This document shows, piece by piece, positions 24,229 to 34,617 of a stretch of DNA of 64,000 nt. The notes under the pieces were generated by a model that was given only the letters and a program-made list of their open reading frames with translations, did not search any database and was not told the origin of the DNA. Numbering within the stretch: the stretch's first letter is position 1; each line of letters opens with the position of its first letter. Position numbers and translations under genes: made by a program. Source of the stretch: CBDHDJ01 sp965261645. GTDB lineage: Bacteria > Pseudomonadota > Alphaproteobacteria > SHVV01. The stretch lies in NCBI GenBank assembly GCA_965261645.1, contig CBDHDJ010000003.1, forward strand, positions 248,001 through 312,000. Direction: 5' to 3'.

Positions 24229-25674
24229 CAGCCCGTTGATTAAGTCGGCGCCGTCTGATTCTCTGGTTCCCTGATTTGCAGGGGGATTTGCCGATGGCGA
24301 TGGGACGGCAGAAGGATGGTCAGGGGGACCTGATGGTGAGCTGGTCGGAGATGCCGCGCTCTCCGGGTCATGTGTTTTATGACCGCTTGCAGTCGGTGCT
24401 GATCGAGGGCGGCTTCGACGCCTTTGCCGAGGCGAGCTGCCGGCCTTATTACGCGGTCCGGATGGGCGCGCCCTCGGTGCCGCCCGGGCGCTATTTCCGG
24501 ATGCACCTGGTGGGCTACTTTGAGGGCATCGACAGCGAGCGCGGTCTGGAGTGGCGCTGCTCGGACTCGCTTTCGCTGCGGGCGTTCCTGCGACTGGGGA
24601 GCCGTGATCGGGTACCGGACCATTCCTGGCTGTCACGGAGCCGCACGCGCCTGCCCCATGAAGTCCACGCGGCGGTCTTCGACTGGGTTCTGGTGCTGAT
24701 CGCCGAGGCGGGGCTGATCAAGGGCGAGCGCATCGGCGTCGATGCCTCGACCATGGAGGCCAACGCGGCGCTGCGGAACATCGTGCGGCGCGACAACGGC
24801 GAAGGCTACCGGGAGATGCTGGAGCGCCTGGCCCGGGAAAGCGGGGTCGAGACACCCACGGCCGAGGACCTGGCGCGTCTGGACCGGAAGCGCAAGGGCA
24901 AGAAGCTTTCCAACACGGATTGGGTTTCGAAGAGCGACCCCGAGGCCAAGATCACCAAGATGGAAGGACGGCACGACGCATCTGGCCTACAAGCCCGAGC
25001 ACGCGGTGGATCTGGACACCGGCGCGGTGGTGGCGGCCGAGCTGCACCCGGCCGATGAGGGCGACACCACGACGCTTTCCAAGACCCTGGCGAAGGCCGA
25101 GGCAAACCTCGAGGCGGTGGATGCGGCACCGACATCGGAGGACCCGGCCGAATGCGTCGCCGACAAAGGTTATCACTCACGGGCGGTCTTGAGGGCTCTG
25201 AACGACAGTCCCTGGAAGACCCCGGATCGCGGCGCCCAAGCAGACCGGCTTTTCGCGCTGGCACGGTGATGAGGCGGCGCGGCGCGCGGTCACCAATAAC
25301 CGTGCGCGGCTCAAGTCCGGGGTCGCCCGCGAGGCCTTCAAGCTGCGCGCCGAGATCGTCGAGCGCTGCTTTGCCCACAACCTCGATCGTGGCGGCATGC
25401 GACGAACCTGGCTGCGCGGGCGAGAGAATGTGCACAAGCGATACCTGCTCCACGTCGCCGGCCACAATCTATCGTTACTGATGCGCCAGCTCATCGGCGC
25501 CGGCACCCCGCGGGAGGCCGTGGCGGGCGGATATGGCGGTATTTTCGTTCTGCTCACGCCCACCGGGGCCATGCTGGTGGCACGGGGGGGCTCGCAAAGC
25601 GGCCAGACGGCTTTCGCCGCCGCATTCCTCATCTGGGAGTGAGAGCCGGAAAAAGCCACTTAATCAACGGGCTG
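24229..25674 (+). mobile_element. ISa copy 2, at the hydrolase/anmK junction
   Basis: Same 17-bp terminal repeats as copy 1, length 1446 bp because of two single-base insertions in the transposase gene. The target duplication is CTAA (24225-24228 and 25675-25678). In the original sequence this CTAA held the TAA of the hydrolase and, on the other strand, the TAG of anmK; its duplication left both genes intact. Confidence 0.95.
24294..25642 (+). pseudogene. ISa transposase, frameshifted
   Basis: Equivalent to the intact genes at 10966 and 62275 but with one extra G near 24963 (ATGGAAGG in place of ATGAAGG) and one extra C near 25220 (GACCCCGG in place of GACCCGG). The first insertion throws the frame within the KMKDGTTH segment; the original protein resumes only after both. 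The copy cannot make full-length transposase, though intact copies could act on its ends. Confidence 0.9.
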
Positions 25675-26808
25675 CTAACGGGGCTGGGCCCGCGGCCTCG
25701 GTTCTGTTCGCACCGCCCGGGCGGGGGCGCGGTGCAGCGTGCCGCCGGTCAGCGGCTTCGCCACGCCCGTCGTCCCGGGCAAAGTCAGGGGCAGCCCACG
25801 CAACGAGCGCACCGCCAAGAAGGCGAACGCCTCGGCTTCGAGCGCATCGCCCCGCCAACCCACCTCCTCCACCGGCCCGACCGGGCCATTCAAGATTTCG
25901 CGCAAGCCGGCCATCAAAGCCGGGTTGTGTCGGCCACCACCACTCACGAGCCAGCGCTCGACCGGGGCCGGAAAGTGTTCCGCCGCGCGCGCGACGGCGC
26001 GGCAGGTCAGGGCCACGAGCGTTGCTGCGCCGTCGGCGATCCCGAGATGAGCCAAGGCTTCTAAGGAAAAATCGTTCCGGTCCAGCGATTTAGGCGGGGA
26101 TTGGCGAAAAAACGGCTGGCCGAGGAATTGTCCCAGAACAGCTTCGTCCGGCTCACCCCGTGCCGCCTGCGCGCCATCCCGATCGAGGGGCGTACCGATC
26201 TGCGCCAGCATCCAATCATCGAGCAAGGCATTGCCAGGCCCGGTGTCGAAGGCCAGCACCGTGTCACCGTCTGCGGCTTGGCCCGGCCCGATCCACGTGA
26301 TGTTGGCGAGCCCGCCGATGTTGAGCACGCAGAGCGGGCGTTCAAGATCGCGGGCGCGCGCCCAATGATAGAGGGGCGCGAGGGGAGCGCCCTGCCCGCC
26401 CGCGGCGATATCAGCGCTGCGAAAGTCGTTGACGACATCGATGCCGATACGCCGGGCCAGGAGCGCGCCATCCCCGATCTGCCGCGTTTGGCCCTCGTTC
26501 GGGCGATGAAATGCCGTCTGACCGTGAAATCCGATAACATCTATATTTGAGTGGGTATAATTATTTTCCTCAAGTAATAGATTAACTAATTTTTCGTGTA
26601 CTTCGGTGATCTCCCGCTCCACGGGCGCCACCGCATCGGCCCCGTCCATTACCGACCGCAGCCGCGCGCGCTGCGCCTCATCGTAGGGCGCCGTGAGCCA
26701 CGGACCGAGGCCGGCGATATGTTCACCATCGGTGGTCAGAATCGCCGCATCGACGCCGTCCATCGAGGTGCCGCTCATCATGCCGAGCGCGGTATAGGTC
26801 TTTGCCAT
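25675..26808 (-). CDS. anmK: Anhydro-N-acetylmuramic acid kinase
   Basis: Phosphorylates and opens anhydroMurNAc to MurNAc-6-phosphate in cell-wall recycling. The 377-residue protein begins MAKTYTALGMMSGTSMDGVDAAI, the family signature, and continues with DVIGFHGQTAFHRP, CVLNIGGLANITWIG, LAFDTGPGNALLDDWM and the ATP-site SGGGRHNP. The ATG at 26808 was chosen because the family always starts just before this motif; the frame runs 89 codons further upstream without similarity. The TAG stop overlaps the target duplication of ISa copy 2. It is divergent from tyrS. Confidence 0.94.
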   Translation of the reverse strand: MAKTYTALGMMSGTSMDGVDAAILTTDGEHIAGLGPWLTAPYDEAQRARLRSVMDGADAVAPVEREITEVHEKLVNLLLEENNYTHSNIDVIGFHGQTAFHRPNEGQTRQIGDGALLARRIGIDVVNDFRSADIAAGGQGAPLAPLYHWARARDLERPLCVLNIGGLANITWIGPGQAADGDTVLAFDTGPGNALLDDWMLAQIGTPLDRDGAQAARGEPDEAVLGQFLGQPFFRQSPPKSLDRNDFSLEALAHLGIADGAATLVALTCRAVARAAEHFPAPVERWLVSGGGRHNPALMAGLREILNGPVGPVEEVGWRGDALEAEAFAFLAVRSLRGLPLTLPGTTGVAKPLTGGTLHRAPARAVRTEPRPRAQPR

Positions 26809-26960
26809 CGTCCGCGAACGGTAGAGAATTGCCGGGCGTGGGCCAAGTGACAAACACTCGCCCGTCTTGACCCCGCGTTGTTGGCCATCGGTGAATATGG
26901 TAAATGACGGCGCCGCCGGGCGAAGAGCGCCGCGCGGGCGGCACCGATGCCGAGCTCTGC

Positions 26961-28214
26961 ATGACCAGAGAGAAATCCGAGTTCCTGCGCACCTTGTCGG
27001 AGCGAAGCTACGTCTATCAGGTGACTGATGCGGACGCCTTGGATACTCGCGCCTGTGAGTCTCCATTGACCGCATACATCGGCTTCGACTGCACCGCGCC
27101 CAGCCTGCATGTGGGCAGCTTGGTCCCGATCATGATGCTCCGCGTGCTGCAGCAATCCGGCCATAAGCCCATCGTGCTGATGGGCGGGGGCACGACGAAA
27201 GTGGGCGATCCCTCCGGCCGCGACGAGAGCCGCCGCCTCCTGAGCGAAACCGACATCGCCAACAACATGGATGGCATCAAACGGGTCTTCGCCAAGTTCA
27301 TTACCTTTGGCGAGGGGCCGAGCGATGCCCTGATGGTCAACAACGCCGACTGGCTCGATGAACTGGCGTTCATCCCCTTTCTCCGCGACTACGGCCGCCA
27401 CTTCTCGGTCAACCGGATGTTGTCGTTCGACAGCGTCAAACTGAGGTTGGAGCGCGACCAGCCCCTGAGCTTCCTCGAATTCAACTATATGGTCCTGCAG
27501 GCTTACGATTTTTTGGAACTCGGCCGACGCTACGACTGCATCCTGCAAATGGGCGGATCGGACCAGTGGGGCAACATCGTCAACGGCATCGAGCTTGCGC
27601 GCCGCGTTGACGCCCGGACCTTCTATGGCCTCACCTCGCCGCTGATCACCACCGCCGCGGGCGCCAAGATGGGCAAGACCGCCCAAGGCGCGGTGTGGCT
27701 CAACGAGGAGCTGCTCGCGCCCTACGACTATTGGCAGTTCTGGCGCAACACCGAGGACGGCGATGTCGGCCGGTTTCTGCGGCTGTTCACCGATCTGCCG
27801 CTCGCCGAAATCGCCCGCCTCGAAGCGCTCGGGGGCGCCGAGATCAACGAAGCCAAGAAGACCCTGGCCAGCGAGGCCACGCGGCTCTGTCACGGCGATA
27901 CCGCGGCTCAAAAGGCGGCCGAGACGGCACGCCAAACCTTCGAGGAAGGCCAAAGCGGCGATCAGCTGCCGACACTGGACATACCGCGTGACGAGCTTGA
28001 AAAAGGCATCGCGGCGTTCGAAGTGCTCACCAGCACAGGATTGTGCGCCTCCGGGAGCGAGGCGCGGCGCCTTATTCGCGGCGGCGGCGGGCGCATCAAC
28101 GACGAGGTGGTGGCCGATGAGCAGGCCCTGGTCACGCTGGCCCACGTCAACGCGGACGGCGTGATCAAGGTGTCGGCGGGCAGGAAACGCCACGCCCTTA
28201 TTCGGCCCGCGTAA
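26961..28214 (+). CDS. tyrS: Tyrosyl-tRNA synthetase
   Basis: Class I aminoacyl-tRNA synthetase that charges tRNA-Tyr. About 417 residues from the chosen start (MTREKSEFLRTLSERSY), which matches alphaproteobacterial relatives; the frame also offers an ATG at 26904. The HIGH-type motif is in APSLHVGSLVPIMML, the tyrosine-binding pocket in FNYMVLQAYDFLELGRRYDC and GGSDQWGNIVNGIEL, the KMSKS-type motif is KMGKT, and an S4 RNA-binding domain closes the protein (SGSEARRLIRGGGGRINDE). It is convergent with the AsmA-like gene, 22 bases apart. Confidence 0.96.
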   Translation: MTREKSEFLRTLSERSYVYQVTDADALDTRACESPLTAYIGFDCTAPSLHVGSLVPIMMLRVLQQSGHKPIVLMGGGTTKVGDPSGRDESRRLLSETDIANNMDGIKRVFAKFITFGEGPSDALMVNNADWLDELAFIPFLRDYGRHFSVNRMLSFDSVKLRLERDQPLSFLEFNYMVLQAYDFLELGRRYDCILQMGGSDQWGNIVNGIELARRVDARTFYGLTSPLITTAAGAKMGKTAQGAVWLNEELLAPYDYWQFWRNTEDGDVGRFLRLFTDLPLAEIARLEALGGAEINEAKKTLASEATRLCHGDTAAQKAAETARQTFEEGQSGDQLPTLDIPRDELEKGIAAFEVLTSTGLCASGSEARRLIRGGGGRINDEVVADEQALVTLAHVNADGVIKVSAGRKRHALIRPA

Positions 28215-28236
28215 ATCGCTCGTCCCCTGCCGCGAG

Positions 28237-31200
28237 CTAACGTTTGGACGGGAGATCCAAATGGTCGGGGAATACCGTCCCTTCAGGCACCGTCCCCTCG
28301 AAGATCGAGAAGAACCCGCGCAGAAAACCGGGCGCGAAGGTGGCCAGGGGATTGACCGTGACTTGGGGCCCGGAGAGCGGGCCCGACACGCGGTAGGTCA
28401 TCGCGAACACTCCTTCGCCTTCCTGGCCGACCAGGATACTGCCGAGCACGGGGATGTCGCCCAAAAGCGAGTTCATCGTGTAAGCCGGAATGATCGTTCC
28501 GTTGACATCTATGGTGGGCTCATCGAAGTTGACCGTGCCGTCCAGCGTAATGCCGAGCGCGGGGCCGAAGGCGTGAACACGCTCGGCTGAGAGCGTGCAA
28601 TCGGCATAGTTGAACGGCGCTTCCAGGCGGATGAAGGAAATTCCGTCCCCGCGCGCCGCGGCGGCAATCCCATCGAGGGACGCCAGCGTCATGACGCGGG
28701 CAAGGACCGGCGCATTGACGACGGTGAAGTTCCTAATTTCGATCCGGCCGGCGACCGGCCGGTTGGGCAGGTCGTCCCGGATCACCGCCGACAATTCGAG
28801 GACTCCGCCCTGGGCGTTGTCGTAGAACCCGATCGAGCTGGCGAACGATCCCGCATCCGCCGTCGTCACCCTCAGCGTACGCTGGTTATCAGCTGTTTCG
28901 ATCGCAAACTTGAGAGGCTGGGCGCTACCTGCGAAGGTTCCCTCGCCGACGATGGTGTTCCAGCGCTCGCCATCATACTGCGCCCGTCCGGTGACGTTGG
29001 AGAGCCGCTGGTCCGCGCTGACCAGCACATGGTTCAGCCGGATCGAAAGATTGAGAGGGGAGATTTCCTTAGGCTCCCCAGAGCGCAGAAACTCCTCGAT
29101 ATAGGCTTCGAAGTCGAGCGTATCGCCATCGAGCGCGACAATGTATCCGCGCCCCGCCTGGGGACGGAGCGAAGCGGCCAACCTGGTCTTGCCATAGGCA
29201 AGCTCGGCCAGATCGAGACGCCGGAGCCGGCGTTCGCTGTCGAGTTCCGCGGCACCGGAGGCGTGCAAACCCTCCGTGATCAGCACGAAGGATTCGATCA
29301 GCAGCCCGTCATCGTCCATCGGGACGATTTGAGCGGAAGCCGACCCGGCCACACCGGGCGGTTTTTGCCAGAGGAGTTCGGGGAAATCGAGCACCGACTC
29401 TTCGAGGTTGAGAGCAAGCTCAGCACGCTGGAAAGACCGCCGCGCGCCGAAAAACTCGAGCCGCATGGAGATCGGCCCCTTGAGATACCGATTGACGAAG
29501 AGGCCGAATCGTTCGCGCTCCGCATCATCGAGGACCGTCGTGTATTTGCGGTAGGAGGAGGTTTCGACATCGTTTCGGAAGTCCTCACGCCACAGGATCC
29601 GGCCCGGCACCCCTTGCACGGTGATCCCCCCCTCCACTTCGAGCCCGCTTCGATCGACGCGCAGCGAGAGCTCGCCGTCCTCAGCGCCGAGGCCACCGAA
29701 TGCGCTGGGCGCCGATACGTCAATCAGGTTGGCCGCGGCCGCGAACTCGATTTCCTTGGGAGTCAACGTCCGGCTGACAACGAATTTGAAACGCGCCCGT
29801 GCCGAACCGAGCCCTCCCACTTCCGCCGGATCGATCCCAATAGCGGTCGCGAAGCCCAACGGTTCGCGGTCGAGGATCGCCAGTCCCTCGCCAATCGAGC
29901 CGCTGGCGACGAAGCTGACCAGCGCCTCCTTGCGCGGGGTGCGCAGGCCGGTGATATCGAGCCGGCCCTCGCTCACTGCCAATGATTGAACGCGTGCGCG
30001 CCCGACCTCGATCGTCAAGTTCGTCGTCGTCAGATGACCCACCCCGCGGGCCCCGGTGACCATCGGGAGCGGCCTGAAATAATGCGCCTCCGCATCGTCG
30101 AACCGAAATCGGATGTCGAAGGCATCGTCGGGGTAGTTCCGCTCAGCAACCTCCTGTGCCGAAACGGCGATCCGAAAATCCGCTTGCTCCATGGTGCCGG
30201 CGTGCACATTGGTGATGACCCAGTCGCGAGCCACCGGTGCCAGCTTCAGCGGCCAGTATCGCTTGAGATCACCGACCGGTAAATTCTGCACCGTCCCTTC
30301 GGCATCGATCCGCGGATCATTCTCGGACAGCGTCACGGTGCCCGTGAGCTCTGCGCTGGCGCCGCCGGCGTCGAGGCGAAGCTCATCCACCCGGACCCAA
30401 GCCAGATCGCTGGCCACATGGCCGCGGGCCTTAGCATGAACGACCGCGAGTTTTTCGGGCAGCCACGCCGTGGCATCGATGTAGCCGGCACCTCCGGCAA
30501 TATCGAAAGCGGCGTCGCTGATGGCGCCATCGAGCCCAACGCTGAAGTCAACTTCCCCCGTGACCGCCAATTCGAGATGCGAGAACGGCGCGAGAAACGA
30601 AGCTTGCCGGGCCAGGAGCGCGGGCTCGACGTCGGCAAAGGCGATTCGGACATCGGCCTTCTCCGTCGCGGCGCCATAAGTCGCAGAGACAACCAAGGGA
30701 AAGCGCCGGTTTCCGATCTGCAACTGCACAGCGGCCTCGCCCTTGATCCACTCGCCGTCCCGCAACAGCACGATATCGGTCTCGGGGAATCGCCAAATCG
30801 AGTTGGACGGCCGGTCGACAACGGTGAGATTGGCGTCGAGCACGCTGACATGGCTGAGCGCACCGCCAAGCCGGTCATCACCCAGGGGTTCCATGAACGC
30901 CCCTGCAAGGCGCGCCACGATCTGCTCCGCCTCACGCCGCGTAGTGCCGCCCAATCCGAAGTCAATGGTCCCGTCAAGATTGCGAACCAGGACGGATTCC
31001 GGGGCGATCAGATCGAGGCGGGTGGGCTGTACCTTGCCCTTCAGAATTGATCGACCATCCAGCCCGAGCGAAATTTCGGGCACCTGGGCCACCAGCGAGC
31101 CCTCAGTGCTCAACATGCGGACGCCGATCGCGCGGACATCGAGTGTGCGATCCCAGCCGGCCCAGGTGAGGATCGTATCGTCGAGCTCGACGCGAAAGCT

Positions 31201-31365
31201 GAGGGCGCCGTCGTAACTCAGGGCCTCCTGGACATAGGGCGTGAGGAAAGCCAGCGACACCGGCCCCGCCGACATACGCCACGCCGCAGCGGCGACAATC
31301 ACCGCGGCCGCGGCCGCAACAGCGGCCAGCGTGCGAACCAGGAACTTACCTGCAGGACCGATCAC
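28237..31365 (-). CDS. AsmA/YhdP-like inner-membrane-anchored giant protein
   Basis: A 1042-residue protein with one N-terminal membrane helix (FLVRTLAAVAAAAAVIVAAAAW) and a long beta-rich periplasmic body of the DUF3971/AsmA-like C-terminal type. Relatives such as YhdP and TamB are thought to form hydrophobic channels carrying phospholipid between inner and outer membranes. The C-terminal AsmA-like part has ITLDGTVNFDEPTIDVNGTIIPAY and LGDIPVLGSILVGQEGEGVFAMTYRVSGPLSGPQVTVNPLA, which is characteristic. It is divergent from glnE (94-base gap) and stands alone as a transcription unit. The assignment to YhdP rather than another AsmA-like branch is moderate. Confidence 0.85.
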   Translation of the reverse strand: MIGPAGKFLVRTLAAVAAAAAVIVAAAAWRMSAGPVSLAFLTPYVQEALSYDGALSFRVELDDTILTWAGWDRTLDVRAIGVRMLSTEGSLVAQVPEISLGLDGRSILKGKVQPTRLDLIAPESVLVRNLDGTIDFGLGGTTRREAEQIVARLAGAFMEPLGDDRLGGALSHVSVLDANLTVVDRPSNSIWRFPETDIVLLRDGEWIKGEAAVQLQIGNRRFPLVVSATYGAATEKADVRIAFADVEPALLARQASFLAPFSHLELAVTGEVDFSVGLDGAISDAAFDIAGGAGYIDATAWLPEKLAVVHAKARGHVASDLAWVRVDELRLDAGGASAELTGTVTLSENDPRIDAEGTVQNLPVGDLKRYWPLKLAPVARDWVITNVHAGTMEQADFRIAVSAQEVAERNYPDDAFDIRFRFDDAEAHYFRPLPMVTGARGVGHLTTTNLTIEVGRARVQSLAVSEGRLDITGLRTPRKEALVSFVASGSIGEGLAILDREPLGFATAIGIDPAEVGGLGSARARFKFVVSRTLTPKEIEFAAAANLIDVSAPSAFGGLGAEDGELSLRVDRSGLEVEGGITVQGVPGRILWREDFRNDVETSSYRKYTTVLDDAERERFGLFVNRYLKGPISMRLEFFGARRSFQRAELALNLEESVLDFPELLWQKPPGVAGSASAQIVPMDDDGLLIESFVLITEGLHASGAAELDSERRLRRLDLAELAYGKTRLAASLRPQAGRGYIVALDGDTLDFEAYIEEFLRSGEPKEISPLNLSIRLNHVLVSADQRLSNVTGRAQYDGERWNTIVGEGTFAGSAQPLKFAIETADNQRTLRVTTADAGSFASSIGFYDNAQGGVLELSAVIRDDLPNRPVAGRIEIRNFTVVNAPVLARVMTLASLDGIAAAARGDGISFIRLEAPFNYADCTLSAERVHAFGPALGITLDGTVNFDEPTIDVNGTIIPAYTMNSLLGDIPVLGSILVGQEGEGVFAMTYRVSGPLSGPQVTVNPLATFAPGFLRGFFSIFEGTVPEGTVFPDHLDLPSKR

Positions 31366-31459
31366 GATACATCAGCGCCCACCAACGAACCGGGCCCGAT
31401 CCGAATCTTGACCGTGTGCACCCGTTCGCGCAGTCTGCCCGAAACAGGAGCAGGAAGAA

Positions 31460-34444
31460 ATGCAGCAGTTGGGCCTGCTTGCGGGAATTCACAGCATCCC
31501 CGAGCCGGCTGACGGGGACCAGGCCGAGCGCGGCTTCCACAATTTACACGACCGGGCGGAAACAGCGGGAGGCGATGTCGCCGCCTTCGCTCGGGCGGTC
31601 ACCGACGTTGACGCCGGGCGCGCCCTGCTGGCGGCCATCTTCGGCAACAGCCCGTTTCTCACGCAGTGTCTGTTGCGCGACCTCGCCTTCGCCCAAAGGA
31701 TGTTCGAGGCGGGACCAGACCGCGCACGGGACGACCTGCTCCACGACCTCTCCCAGCGCGCCGATTCCTGGGTGGACCAGCCGTCCTTGATGACGGAGTT
31801 GCGCATCGCGCGGAACCGCTGCGCGCTGCTGACCGCGATCGCCGACATAAGCGGGATATGGGCCTTGGACGAGGTCACGGCCACGTTGAGCGATTTCGCC
31901 GAAGCCGCCCTCGACATCACGGTCGATTTTGTGCTCCGGGCGGCGGCCGAGGCGGGTGATCTGGACCTCGTCGATCACGCACATCCCAGCCAAAACAGTG
32001 GTTTCACCGTGCTCGCCATGGGCAAACTCGGGGCTCGCGAGCTTAATTTCTCGAGCGATATCGACCTCATCGTCCTCTACGACCACGAGGTCATAACCTG
32101 TACCGGCGGCGCCGCGCCTCAGGATCTGTGCGTGCGCGCGACACAGGCCCTTGTACGCATCCTGCAGGATCGAACCAGCGAGGGTTACGTGTTTCGGACC
32201 GATCTCCGACTGAGGCCAGATCCCGGCGCGACACCCGTGGCAGTCTCGATGGCGGCAGCCGAAAATTACTACGAAAGCGTTGGTCAGAACTGGGAGCGTG
32301 CGGCCCTGATCAAGGCCCGGCCTGTCGCCGGCGATCGTGAGGCCGGCGCCCAGTTCTTGGGGCGCATCGCCCCCTTTGTGTGGCGCAAGCATCTCGATTA
32401 CGCCGCCATCGCCGATATCCATTCCATCAAGCGGCAGATCAATGTTCACAAGGGACACAGCGAGATCGCCGTCGCCGGCCACGACATCAAGCTCGGCCGC
32501 GGCGGCATCCGCGAGATCGAGTTTTTCGCCCAGACCCAGCAGCTGATCGCCGGCGGCCGTGATCCGCGCTTGCGTGTGCCCGCCACCTGTGAGGCGATGC
32601 GGGCGCTCGTCGCGACGGATCGTCTTGCCCAGGACGTGGCCGCCGAATTGATCGCCGCCTACGAGTTCCTGCGCCGGCTCGAGCACCGGCTGCAAATGAT
32701 CAACGATGAGCAAACCCATACGCTGCCCACAGACGGGGTGGGCCTTAGGCGTCTTGCGGTGTTCATGGGCGATCGCGACGAGAACGCCTTCACCCGATCG
32801 CTGCTCGACCAGCTCACACGGGTCGTCGGCCACTACGCGGCGCTCTTTGAGCATGCACCGCCTCTCGGGCCCGCCGGCAATCTCGTCTTTACCGGCATCG
32901 AGGATGATCCCGAAACGATCGAAACGCTCGAGCGCCAGGGCTTTCGCGAGCCCAGCACCGTTTCGGCCCGTATCCGCGGCTGGCACCATGGACGCTACCG
33001 CGCGACCCGCAGCGTCCGGGCACGCGAAATCCTCACGGCGCTGGTGCCCCGCCTGCTGGACGCGTTCGCGAAAACCGCCAACCCTGACAACGCCTTCGTC
33101 AAGTTCGATGAGTTCCTCGGCAAGCTTCCAGCCGGCGTGCAGCTCTTCTCTCTGTTCTATGAAAACCCCATGCTCGTCGATCTCGTTGCCGAGATCATGG
33201 GCAGCGCACCCCGCCTCGCCGACTATCTGAGCAGCAACATCGCCCTATTCGACGCCGTATTGAGCGAGGGCTTCCTGGATCGCCTGCCGGACAAGGCGGA
33301 ACTCGCCCAGGAGCTGGGCGACACGGTGGCCGAGGCGCGCGATTTCCAGGACGCGCTCGATTTCACGCGGCGGCGGGCCAATGAGAACAAGTTTCGCGCT
33401 GGCGTGCAGGTGCTACGCAACGCCGCGCCGGCCCATGAGGTCGCACCGATGCTAAGCGGCCTGGCGGACAGGCTGATCTGCGCCCTTCTGCCGGTTGTCG
33501 AGCACGAATTCGTGACGGCCTACGGGCACATCCGGGGCGCCGATTTCGCGATCGTTGGGCTCGGCAAGCTGGGCGCCAACGAATTGAACTCGACCTCGGA
33601 CCTCGATCTCATCTTTCTGTATGACATCCCGCCTGACGCGGCCCAATCGGATGGCGCCAAACCGCTCGCCGCCAGTCACTATTTTGCGCGCTTGAGCCAA
33701 CGCCTGATCAACGCGCTAACCGCACTCACTGGCGAGGGGCGCCTGTACGAGGTCGATATGCGGCTCCGCCCGGCCGGCGCCGCCGGGCCGATTGCCAGCC
33801 ACGTCGACGCGTTCGCCCACTATCAGCAGGACTCAGCCTGGACGTGGGAGCACATGGCGCTCACACGCGCCCGGATTGTAAGCGCCTCGGACCCGTTCGC
33901 TGCGCGTATCCAGGGCATCATACGGGGCGTCCTGACCTTGCCGCGGAATGCCGAGGCCGTGCGCCACGACGTGGCTGAGATGCGTGAGCGCATCGCGCAC
34001 GAGCACGGCACCGCCGATCTCTGGGAGGTCAAGCACGTCCGCGGCGGCCTCGTGGATCTCCAGTTCCTGTGCCAATACCTCCAGCTTCGTCATGCCCGAG
34101 AGCACCCCTGCGTCCTGCATCCGGGTACCGCCGAAGCATTCCGCCGCTTGGCCGCGGCAGGACTTCTCCCCGCCGAGTTGGCCGGCGATCTCATTCGCGC
34201 CACGCTTCTCATGCACGACGTTCAGGGTCTCCTCCGCCTCACCGTCGAGGGGCCTTTTGATGAAGCCACGGCGTCTGAGGGTCTCCAAAGAGCTTTGGCA
34301 CAAGCCGGCGCAGCCGAGAATCTCCCGGCGCTGCGCGAGGAACTCGCGCGCACGCAAGATTGGGTCCATCAGTGTTTTCGCGAGTTCATCGAATCCGCCG
34401 CGCGGGAAGCCGGCACGGCCACGGCGGAGGCAGCATCCGAGTAA
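31460..34444 (+). CDS. glnE: Glutamine synthetase adenylyltransferase/deadenylase
   Basis: A 994-residue bifunctional enzyme that adenylylates GlnA at its Tyr398-equivalent under nitrogen excess and removes AMP under limitation, directed by PII. Two nucleotidyltransferase domains are visible: GKLGARELNFSSDIDLIVLYDHE near residue 195 (adenylyl removase half) and GKLGANELNSTSDLDLIFLYD near residue 705 (adenylyl transferase half), each followed by a helical domain with GRGGIREIEFFAQTQQL or VRGGLVDLQFLCQYLQL. AACAGGAGCAGGAAG precedes the ATG. Both its partners, glnB and glnA, are encoded 29 kb away in this window. Confidence 0.95.
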   Translation: MQQLGLLAGIHSIPEPADGDQAERGFHNLHDRAETAGGDVAAFARAVTDVDAGRALLAAIFGNSPFLTQCLLRDLAFAQRMFEAGPDRARDDLLHDLSQRADSWVDQPSLMTELRIARNRCALLTAIADISGIWALDEVTATLSDFAEAALDITVDFVLRAAAEAGDLDLVDHAHPSQNSGFTVLAMGKLGARELNFSSDIDLIVLYDHEVITCTGGAAPQDLCVRATQALVRILQDRTSEGYVFRTDLRLRPDPGATPVAVSMAAAENYYESVGQNWERAALIKARPVAGDREAGAQFLGRIAPFVWRKHLDYAAIADIHSIKRQINVHKGHSEIAVAGHDIKLGRGGIREIEFFAQTQQLIAGGRDPRLRVPATCEAMRALVATDRLAQDVAAELIAAYEFLRRLEHRLQMINDEQTHTLPTDGVGLRRLAVFMGDRDENAFTRSLLDQLTRVVGHYAALFEHAPPLGPAGNLVFTGIEDDPETIETLERQGFREPSTVSARIRGWHHGRYRATRSVRAREILTALVPRLLDAFAKTANPDNAFVKFDEFLGKLPAGVQLFSLFYENPMLVDLVAEIMGSAPRLADYLSSNIALFDAVLSEGFLDRLPDKAELAQELGDTVAEARDFQDALDFTRRRANENKFRAGVQVLRNAAPAHEVAPMLSGLADRLICALLPVVEHEFVTAYGHIRGADFAIVGLGKLGANELNSTSDLDLIFLYDIPPDAAQSDGAKPLAASHYFARLSQRLINALTALTGEGRLYEVDMRLRPAGAAGPIASHVDAFAHYQQDSAWTWEHMALTRARIVSASDPFAARIQGIIRGVLTLPRNAEAVRHDVAEMRERIAHEHGTADLWEVKHVRGGLVDLQFLCQYLQLRHAREHPCVLHPGTAEAFRRLAAAGLLPAELAGDLIRATLLMHDVQGLLRLTVEGPFDEATASEGLQRALAQAGAAENLPALREELARTQDWVHQCFREFIESAAREAGTATAEAASE

Positions 34445-34617
34445 GTTGATTACGTGATCCGCGGGGCGCTTTCCAGCGCCGATCTGGGGCGAGGTGCCCC
34501 GCCGGATTCGATGGCGAAGTGCCCGGCAAAATACCGAAAACCGGGAGCCCGGTTGCATTGCCTCGTTCAACAGGTTATTGCAAAGGTCGATAAAATAAGA
34601 ACGCGGGGGGGAGCTGG

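Noticed and set aside
34457..34510. GC-rich nested hairpins after glnE
   Set aside because: Strong stems (GGCGCT/AGCGCC and GGGGC/GCCCC) but no T-tract, and such dyads are frequent at this GC content; not called as terminator.
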